A stretch of DNA of 24,402 nucleotides from positions 646 to 25,047 of the IMG/VR virus record IMGVR_UViG_3300030104_002934; one strand, 5' to 3'. Both the position numbers and the translations under genes were made by a program. This DNA is from a virus. Position 1 is the stretch's first letter; each line of letters begins with the position of its first letter. Under the pieces are notes generated by a model. That model was not told the DNA's origin. It saw nothing but the letters and a program-made list of their open reading frames with translations, and did no database searches. This document shows, one piece after another, positions 1 to 5,201 of the stretch.

Positions 1-213
1 ACCTGGAGACACAGAAACAGAACAACAATAAAATACTCGGTGTTTAAAACATCATTCAAATGTTCTCAGTTAATATCTAGGATATATAGAGTGTTGTTAG
101 GTGAAGAAGATTTACCAACATCAGAAAGAAGTGTTTTTTATAATAATAAATCATATACAGATAAGGTTTTTAATAAATCTATAGATGATATGATAAAAGA
201 TAAAGACAGATAA
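1..213 (+). CDS. C-terminal end of an unidentified gene entering from the left (partial)
   Basis: Frame 1 is open from the first base to a TAA at 211-213 and gives 70 residues with no usable ATG near its left end, so the gene would start outside the window. The fragment is basic, with segments such as SERSVFYNNKSYTDKVF and a charged end, IDDMIKDKDR. It matches nothing I recognise. The stop lies one base before the ATG of the next gene, which is the spacing seen elsewhere in this gene string and supports a real coding end. One caveat is that frames 2 and 3 also contain short open stretches at the very edge (to about 31 and 47), so the upstream gene could end in one of those instead. Seventy open codons is unlikely by chance in such AT-rich DNA, but not impossible. 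Confidence 0.5.
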   Translation, partial: TWRHRNRTTIKYSVFKTSFKCSQLISRIYRVLLGEEDLPTSERSVFYNNKSYTDKVFNKSIDDMIKDKDR

Positions 214-214
214 T

Positions 215-637
215 ATGGGATTTAAACTAGGGACAAATAGAGGTAATTATGCTGTTGGCGGAGAGATCAAAACTAAAATGCGTTTTGGTAAAGAAGCTGG
301 TGGTGATGCATCTATCCCTGGTACACCTGTTATCAGAAAACCACTAGAAGAAGGAGTGCTAGGTGAAGCTAATATGGATGGAAGTATATATATTAGTGAT
401 AAAATAATACCTGGTAGTGAAGAAGAAAGACAAGTAATTAATCATGAAATGCGACACTCTACTGACATGAGAGTTGGTAAGTTAGAGTATGGAGATGATT
501 ATATAAAATACAACGGCGATACGTTTGTAAGAGAAACTAAAAATGGTAAAGATATGATAAATATCTATGGAGAATGGAAGGAAGCTGGAGACACCGGTTT
601 TCCTTGGGAAGATGACGCTAATAACGGAAACATATAA
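215..637 (+). CDS. Zincin-like metallopeptidase-family phage protein
   Basis: This is a 140-residue protein with an HExxH motif, HEMRH, at residues 77-81, preceded by a short acidic linker (GSEEERQVIN) that would lead into the active-site helix. In zincins the two His bind zinc and the Glu activates water. A possible third ligand is the Glu in the C-terminal FPWEDDA segment (132), because related Bacteroidota-phage proteins, as I remember them, end in a similar WEKEA-type motif. The N-terminal 45 residues are basic and glycine-rich and look like a virion-protein tail (EIKTKMRFGKEAGGDASIPG). There is no signal peptide or membrane segment. It starts one base after the preceding stop and is followed by small virion/lysis genes. 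Roles compatible with this are maturation protease, cell-wall-acting virion enzyme, or a structural zincin that has lost activity. The motif is clear; the function is inferred. Confidence 0.6.
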   Translation: MGFKLGTNRGNYAVGGEIKTKMRFGKEAGGDASIPGTPVIRKPLEEGVLGEANMDGSIYISDKIIPGSEEERQVINHEMRHSTDMRVGKLEYGDDYIKYNGDTFVRETKNGKDMINIYGEWKEAGDTGFPWEDDANNGNI

Positions 638-648
638 AAATTAAAACT

Positions 649-915
649 ATGCCATACGGAGATAAAAAATCATATTCATTTTTTAAAATGAAAGGTAGTC
701 CACATAAAATGGGGACAATAGAAGGAACATCAGCTTTTAAGAAAAAGCTTCCAATAGATAAAAGCAGAAGCTTTGATTTAGACTATACTACAGACGTATC
801 AGCGGTAAACAAAAAGCTAATAAAAGATATGGAAAAAAAATATAAAGCTGGTAAAATTACTAAAAAACAATTAGAAGAAGCGATACGCGAAATTAAAAGC
901 TACGAGGACATTTAA
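649..915 (+). CDS. Small phage protein with N-terminal FKMKGSPHKMG motif
   Basis: This 88-residue protein is basic at its start and helical at its end. Residues 12-22 read FKMKGSPHKMG, a motif that also occurs in altered form (SPMKMG) near the N-terminus of the internal virion protein at 21403-22317. The C-terminal half, with LIKDMEKKYKAGKITKKQLE at about 57-76, is predicted helical and resembles a short helix-hairpin, possibly a binding module. No enzyme motif, signal peptide or membrane segment is present. The start follows the previous stop by 11 bases with an A-rich leader and no Shine-Dalgarno. I do not know a function. The shared motif suggests it is a minor virion component or is delivered to the virion. 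Confidence 0.7.
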   Translation: MPYGDKKSYSFFKMKGSPHKMGTIEGTSAFKKKLPIDKSRSFDLDYTTDVSAVNKKLIKDMEKKYKAGKITKKQLEEAIREIKSYEDI

Positions 916-927
916 TAAAATTAAATT

Positions 928-1320
928 ATGAATATATTAGGAAAAATATTTTCAAGTGGAGCTACTGATTTAGTAAAAGGTGTAGGTGGTGTTATAGATA
1001 ACTTACACACTTCTAAAGAAGAAAAGCTTGAAGCTGAAAAGAAAATTAAAGATATGATAATGGGTTATGAAGCTCAAATGCAAAAAGAAGTTTCTAACAG
1101 ATGGGGTATGGATATGAATTCAGACTCTTGGTTATCAAAAAACATAAGACCATTAGTTCTTATATTTCTAGTTATATCAACAGTATTGATGATATTTATC
1201 GATGCTGGTGTTTTAGCTTTTGAAGTAAAAGACACTTGGGTAGACTTATTACAATTAGTATTAATAACAGTGATTGGTGCTTACTTCGGTGGTAGATCAC
1301 TAGAAAAAGTAAAAAAATAA
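928..1320 (+). CDS. Phage holin, GTA/3TM-type
   Basis: This 130-residue membrane protein is expected to form holes in the inner membrane at lysis. Residues 1-28 form an amphipathic stretch (MNILGKIFSSGATDLVKGVG), followed by a charged coiled-coil-like region (30-58). The conserved-looking segment DSWLSKNIRPL then leads into a first membrane helix at about 74-95 and a second at about 104-120, ending in a positive tail (SLEKVKK). A tryptophan and SKNIRP just before the first membrane helix is characteristic of the holin family named after gene transfer agents (GTA_holin_3TM), which fits this architecture. It sits in a run of small genes next to the zincin-like gene and ahead of the packaging genes. 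I see no endolysin in the immediate neighbourhood. Confidence 0.8.
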   Translation: MNILGKIFSSGATDLVKGVGGVIDNLHTSKEEKLEAEKKIKDMIMGYEAQMQKEVSNRWGMDMNSDSWLSKNIRPLVLIFLVISTVLMIFIDAGVLAFEVKDTWVDLLQLVLITVIGAYFGGRSLEKVKK

Positions 1321-1323
1321 ATT

Positions 1324-1653
1324 ATGGCACATAATATGGCTCAAATAGATATAGGTCAAGCTGGTGGAGCTTACCTAGATGACACAGGCGCTTTTACGCC
1401 ACCTACTGGAAAAGTAATAGTTGCTATAAACGTAGTAGCTGCTAATACTAGTTTTACCACATTAACACCAGCAAATGACGTTGGCACTTATTATCCTGGA
1501 ACAGCCGTAACAGCTACAGCAGCTGGTAATGGACTTAACGCTGAAGCTATAGCTGAAGCTGATAATTTCCCAGCAGGACAATGGATATACGGTAGATTTT
1601 CAGCTTGCACTCTAGATGATGGTGCAGCATTCCTGTATTTTGCAGACGCATAA
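1324..1653 (+). CDS. Small beta-rich phage protein, possible capsid decoration or minor virion protein
   Basis: This 109-residue protein has few charged residues and is rich in Ala, Gly and Thr, with alternating hydrophobic strands (GKVIVAINVVAANTSFTTL) that suggest a small beta fold. The end, FPAGQWIYGRFSACTLDDGA, resembles a pattern I remember from many small proteins of marine phages, where a strand reading roughly FPxGxxIYGRW closes the domain. Those proteins are often found among virion genes and have been regarded as decoration or fibre-like components, but no function is established to my knowledge. It starts three bases after the holin stop, so the two are likely translated from one message. 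There is no signal peptide or membrane helix. Confidence 0.65.
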   Translation: MAHNMAQIDIGQAGGAYLDDTGAFTPPTGKVIVAINVVAANTSFTTLTPANDVGTYYPGTAVTATAAGNGLNAEAIAEADNFPAGQWIYGRFSACTLDDGAAFLYFADA

Positions 1654-1682
1654 AAAAAATAAATTAACTTAAATTAAATAAA

Positions 1683-1970
1683 ATGGCAAAGAACACAAGT
1701 AAAAAAATCAAGGAGTTGAAGGCTGAAAAACCTTCTAAAATTACAAACGAAGAATTAAATCAAGTACAATCAGTAATAAACAACATCAATAGAGCACAAT
1801 TAGAAATTGGAAGTTTTGAAAGTAAGAAACATAACCTTTTACATCACGTAGCTACGTTACAAGAAAAATTAGGTGAAATGCAAGTTGGATTTGAAAAGAC
1901 TTACGGCACATCTGATATTGATATACAAGATGGTACTATAAACCACAAGAAAGATGTCAAAACTGATTAG
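1683..1970 (+). CDS. Coiled-coil phage protein of unknown function
   Basis: This is a 95-residue helical protein. A lysine-rich start (MAKNTSKKIKELKAEK) is followed by a long heptad-like region at about 22-70 containing EELNQVQSVINNINRAQLEI and KKHNLLHHVATLQEKLGEMQ. It ends in a short acidic/polar tail (DIDIQDGTIN). The ELNQ...NRAQLEIG...KHxLLH pattern recurs in marine Bacteroidota phages as I remember them, always without assigned function. The helical rod could be a structural or scaffolding-type element. This is the only gene in the window that stops with TAG. Its last 17 bases overlap the start of the next gene, and an in-frame TAA follows five codons later. Confidence 0.75.
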   Translation: MAKNTSKKIKELKAEKPSKITNEELNQVQSVINNINRAQLEIGSFESKKHNLLHHVATLQEKLGEMQVGFEKTYGTSDIDIQDGTINHKKDVKTD

Positions 1971-2175
1971 AAAAATTACCGTAGGTAAAGATTATAAAGA
2001 AAACGCTATGCATTATTCTGTTGGTCAAGAAGTATATGGCGGGCACACTATTTGCGATATAATAGAAGAGAAAGAAAAATATTCTATTTATATTAAGAAA
2101 AATAAAGATGTACTACCGTGGAAAGACTTCAATAAAAACATGGCGGTATCTATAGAATATAATCTACAGTATTAA
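1954..2175 (+). CDS. Small conserved-looking phage protein of unknown function
   Basis: This 73-residue protein reads as a compact alpha/beta or all-beta domain: a basic first strand (MSKLIRKITVGKDY), a segment VGQEVYGGHTICDIIEE, then alternating strands IYIKKNKDVLPWKDF and a closing MAVSIEYNLQY. The same sequence pattern (start SKxIRKxxxGKDYK, middle VGQxVxGG, end ISxEYNxxF) is familiar to me from marine flavophage genomes next to the terminase block, without function. Its start overlaps the previous gene by 17 bases. Its stop shares one base with the next ATG (TAATG), which favours translational coupling with the GroES-like gene downstream. Confidence 0.75.
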   Translation: MSKLIRKITVGKDYKENAMHYSVGQEVYGGHTICDIIEEKEKYSIYIKKNKDVLPWKDFNKNMAVSIEYNLQY

Positions 2176-2765
2176 TGAAAGCGCCTTTTGACTTTGTTAT
2201 AGAGCCAAAGGGAAATAGATATAACAATACTACTAAAATTGGTGATAAAGATCTTATATTAAACACAGAGGTTTATAACCATCAATTTGTAAATAGAGAG
2301 GCTGTTGTTAAATCAGTTCCTACAGCTTTTAAAACAGAAATAAAACCTGGAGATACTATCATAACACATCATAATATATTTAGACGATGGCACGACGTCA
2401 GAGGTAACGAAAAGAATAGTAGAAGTTATTTTGACGAAAACACTTATTTTGTAAAACAAGATCAAGTTTTTTTATACAAAAGAAAAGGTGAGTGGAAGGC
2501 TCCTAAAGGATATTGTTTTGTACAACCGATTAAAGATAGAACTCGATTTGGTGTTGATGAAGAAGAGCCTTGTATAGGTATTGTTAAGCACACAGATGGT
2601 TCGTATAATAAAGGAGATTTAGTTGGCTTTACGCCTTTTTCAAAATACGAGTTTATAATCGATGGTAAACGCTTGTATAGAGTTATGACGCAATTTATTA
2701 CAATTAAATATGAATACCAAGGAAACGAAGAAGAATATAATCCAAGCTGGGCAGAAAGCAGTTGA
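2175..2765 (+). CDS. Tandem GroES-like co-chaperonin candidate
   Basis: This 196-residue protein appears to hold two GroES-like domains. The second (about 111-181) is the clearer one: GYCFVQPIKDR opens it, then IGIVKHTDG, the strand KGDLVGFTPFSKYEF, the turn IIDGKRLYRV and a closing ITIKYEY. This order matches the GroES pattern of strand, V/I-G-V, K-x-GD-x-V, IDGxxYxxx and I-I-Y. The first domain (about 5-102) follows the same plan with AVVKSVPTAF, EIKPGDTIITHHN and a final QVFLYKR, plus a longer mobile or roof loop. Phage co-chaperonins such as T4 gp31 replace host GroES so that the host chaperonin can fold the capsid protein; a similar role is inferred here from its place just before terminase and capsid genes. 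It is coupled to the gene before by TAATG and overlaps the gene after by 56 bases. It is the only gene ending in TGA. Identity by pattern only. Confidence 0.6.
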   Translation: MKAPFDFVIEPKGNRYNNTTKIGDKDLILNTEVYNHQFVNREAVVKSVPTAFKTEIKPGDTIITHHNIFRRWHDVRGNEKNSRSYFDENTYFVKQDQVFLYKRKGEWKAPKGYCFVQPIKDRTRFGVDEEEPCIGIVKHTDGSYNKGDLVGFTPFSKYEFIIDGKRLYRVMTQFITIKYEYQGNEEEYNPSWAESS

Positions 2766-2985
2766 AGAACTGATTAAAGTCGCTAAAGAACCGATTGTAG
2801 ATTCAGACGACGATATATCAGCAGATAGATTAAAAAATGCCGCGGCTACTAAAAAACTAGCTATATTTGACGCATTTGAAATACTCACAAGAATCCAAGA
2901 AGAAGAAAACTTGCTTGAGGGCAAAGCACCTGAAGAGAGAAAGGAAAAAGTCTTTAAAGGATTCGCAGAAGGTAGATCTAAGTAA
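2710..2985 (+). CDS. Candidate small terminase subunit
   Basis: This 91-residue helical protein lies directly before the large terminase and shares one base with its start (TAATG). Residues 1-27 (MNTKETKKNIIQAGQKAVEE and on) form an amphipathic helix, then comes an acidic stretch (VDSDDDISAD) and a helix DRLKNAAATKKLAIFDAFEI. Small terminase subunits are usually found in this position and are helical DNA-binding oligomers, though most are longer than 91 residues. The assignment therefore rests on position, not on a recognised domain. The start is forced: there is no other Met in the frame, so the first 56 bases lie inside the end of the GroES-like gene. Confidence 0.55.
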   Translation: MNTKETKKNIIQAGQKAVEELIKVAKEPIVDSDDDISADRLKNAAATKKLAIFDAFEILTRIQEEENLLEGKAPEERKEKVFKGFAEGRSK

Positions 2986-5198
2986 TGTACAAGCAAAATT
3001 TAGTTAACACAGTAGAACCTATAAAAAAGACTACTATTACCAGAATGAACAGAGGTAAGAAGTGGAAATATGGTTACAACAAAGAATACGACTTAATTGT
3101 ATTATCACACAATGGAATTATAGGTGAGATTATAGAAATACAAAATTTAATTATAGCGCTACCTAAACCACCTAAAGAAGTATATAAGCACGAGAAAAAC
3201 AAATGGGTGAAACAAGAGTATCCCAAGGAGTTAGAACGTATCAAAAACATATTCGATTGGAGGAGTTATCCGGAAAGCAATAAAGAAAAATGGTACGATT
3301 ACATAGACGAGGAGTTTAAACGTCGAGAAGAAGGTTTCTGGTTTATGAATAATGGTAAACCAACCTGGATAACTGGTACGCACTATATGTATTTACAATG
3401 GAGCAAAATCGACGTTGGAGCTCCAGATTATAGAGAGGCAAATAGGTTGTTCTATATATTTTGGGAAGCTTGTAAAGCAGATAAAAGATGTTACGGGATG
3501 TGTTACCTTAAAAACCGTAGATCTGGTTTTTCTTTTATGTCGTCTGCTGAAACAGTTAACTTAGCAACTATATCAAGTGATAGTAGATATGGTATATTAT
3601 CTAAATCAGGTGCAGATGCGAAAAAAATGTTTACAGATAAAGTCGTTCCTATATCGATTAATTATCCGTTCTTTTTTAAACCTATACAAGATGGAATGGA
3701 TCGTCCAAAATCCGAGTTGGCTTATCGTGTTCCCGCTAGTAAGTTTACGAGGAAAAAAATTACAACGAACGAACAACTCGAAGATATCAAAGGATTAGAT
3801 ACAACTATAGATTGGAAGAACACTGGAGACAATAGTTATGATGGTGAGAAACTAAATCTATTAGTACACGATGAGAGTGGTAAATGGGAAAGACCTGATA
3901 ATATATTAAACAACTGGAGAGTTACAAAAACATGTTTACGATTAGGTAGTAGAATAGTTGGTAAATGTATGATGGGCTCTACTTCAAACGCATTAAACAA
4001 AGGTGGAGACAATTTTAAAAAACTATACAACGCATCAGATGTCACACAAAGAAATAGAAATGGCCAAACAAAGTCTGGCTTATATTCTTTGTTTATCCCA
4101 ATGGAATGGAACTATGAAGGATTTATTGACGAATACGGACATCCAGTCTTCGATAATCCAGATTATGAAGTGCTCGGACCAGATGGCGAATTAATAGACG
4201 TAGGCATAATAGAACATTGGGAAAACGAAGTAGAAGGTTTAAAATCTGATCAAGATGGATTAAACGAATTTTACAGACAATTTCCAAGAACTACAGAACA
4301 CGCCTTTAGAGATGAGGCTAAAAACAGTATATTTAATTTAGCTAAAATATACGAACAAATAGATTACAACGAAGGTATAGGTAGTTCAGCAGTTTTATCA
4401 GTTGGTAATTTTCAATGGGTAAACGGAATTAAAGATACGCAAGTTATATTTTATCCAGATCCAAAGGGTAGATTTAAAGTAAGTTGGTTTCCACCATCTC
4501 ATATGCAGAATAAAATTATTATGAAAAATAATATAAAGTATCCTGCAAATGAACACATGGGAGCTTTTGGTTGTGACAGTTACGATATATCAGGAACTGT
4601 AGATGGAAAAGGATCTAACGGAGCTTTACATGGATTAACTAAATTTTCAATGGAAGACTGTCCACCTAATCATATGTTTTTAGAATATGTAGCAAGACCT
4701 CCAACTGCTGAGATATTTTTTGAAGACGTATTGATGGCATTAGTTTTTTATGGAATGCCACTTCTCTGTGAGAACAACAAACCTAGGTTATTGTATCATT
4801 TAAGAAGAAGAGGTTATAGAGGTTATTCTATGAATCGACCAGATAAACTATGGAACAAACTATCTGTAACAGAAAAAGAAATAGGTGGTATACCTAATTC
4901 AAGTGAAGATATTAAGCAGGCTCACGCAGCTGCTATTGAAATGTATATACAAAGTCACGTTGGTCATTTAGGTGATGGAAATTATGGAAACATATATTTT
5001 AACGAAACATTAAATGATTGGAGTAGATTTGATATAACAAAAAGAACAAAGTTTGACGCTACTATAAGTAGTGGTTTAGCAATAATGGCTTGTAATAGAC
5101 ATTTATATAGACCAAATGCTAAAATTGAGAAACAAAAATTAAACATAAATATTGCGAGGTATACTAATACTGGAAACGCATCAAAAATAATAAAGTAA
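2985..5198 (+). CDS. terL: Large terminase subunit (DNA packaging ATPase and nuclease)
   Basis: This 737-residue packaging motor pumps DNA into the procapsid and cuts it. The ATPase half shows a deviant Walker A, KNRRSGFSF at 176-184, closely like the lambda gpA form in which the lysine sits at the start of the loop. Walker B is NLLVHDE at 291-297 (Asp296, Glu297), and a coupling-type motif, KCMMGSTSN, lies at 327-335. The nuclease half shows an RNase H-like acidic triad: Asp531 in GAFGCDSYD, Glu596 in PLLCENN and Asp691 in TKFDATISSGLAIMA. The length fits the large terminases of crAss-like and related Bacteroidota phages. An N-terminal region of about 120 residues precedes the ATPase and contains a Trp/Lys-rich segment. 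The gene starts on the last base of the preceding stop and is followed three bases later by the portal gene. All catalytic positions look intact, so the enzyme should be active. Confidence 0.93.
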   Translation: MYKQNLVNTVEPIKKTTITRMNRGKKWKYGYNKEYDLIVLSHNGIIGEIIEIQNLIIALPKPPKEVYKHEKNKWVKQEYPKELERIKNIFDWRSYPESNKEKWYDYIDEEFKRREEGFWFMNNGKPTWITGTHYMYLQWSKIDVGAPDYREANRLFYIFWEACKADKRCYGMCYLKNRRSGFSFMSSAETVNLATISSDSRYGILSKSGADAKKMFTDKVVPISINYPFFFKPIQDGMDRPKSELAYRVPASKFTRKKITTNEQLEDIKGLDTTIDWKNTGDNSYDGEKLNLLVHDESGKWERPDNILNNWRVTKTCLRLGSRIVGKCMMGSTSNALNKGGDNFKKLYNASDVTQRNRNGQTKSGLYSLFIPMEWNYEGFIDEYGHPVFDNPDYEVLGPDGELIDVGIIEHWENEVEGLKSDQDGLNEFYRQFPRTTEHAFRDEAKNSIFNLAKIYEQIDYNEGIGSSAVLSVGNFQWVNGIKDTQVIFYPDPKGRFKVSWFPPSHMQNKIIMKNNIKYPANEHMGAFGCDSYDISGTVDGKGSNGALHGLTKFSMEDCPPNHMFLEYVARPPTAEIFFEDVLMALVFYGMPLLCENNKPRLLYHLRRRGYRGYSMNRPDKLWNKLSVTEKEIGGIPNSSEDIKQAHAAAIEMYIQSHVGHLGDGNYGNIYFNETLNDWSRFDITKRTKFDATISSGLAIMACNRHLYRPNAKIEKQKLNINIARYTNTGNASKIIK

Positions 5199-5201
5199 AA
5201 T

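Noticed and set aside
1683-2777. Recoding of TAG or TGA as sense codons
   Set aside because: No gene needs it: all other frames end in TAA, and read-through of TAG or TGA would add only four or five codons. Kept only as a stop usage observation.
2961-2987. Shine-Dalgarno site before the large terminase (AAGG and AGAAGG upstream)
   Set aside because: The purine runs lie inside the previous gene at unsuited distance, and no other gene in the window shows such a site.
2640-2996. Reverse-strand open frame of 118 codons across the GroES-like and small terminase genes
   Set aside because: The forward strand has two genes that fit with overlaps; the reverse product is Ser/Ala-rich and lacks features.
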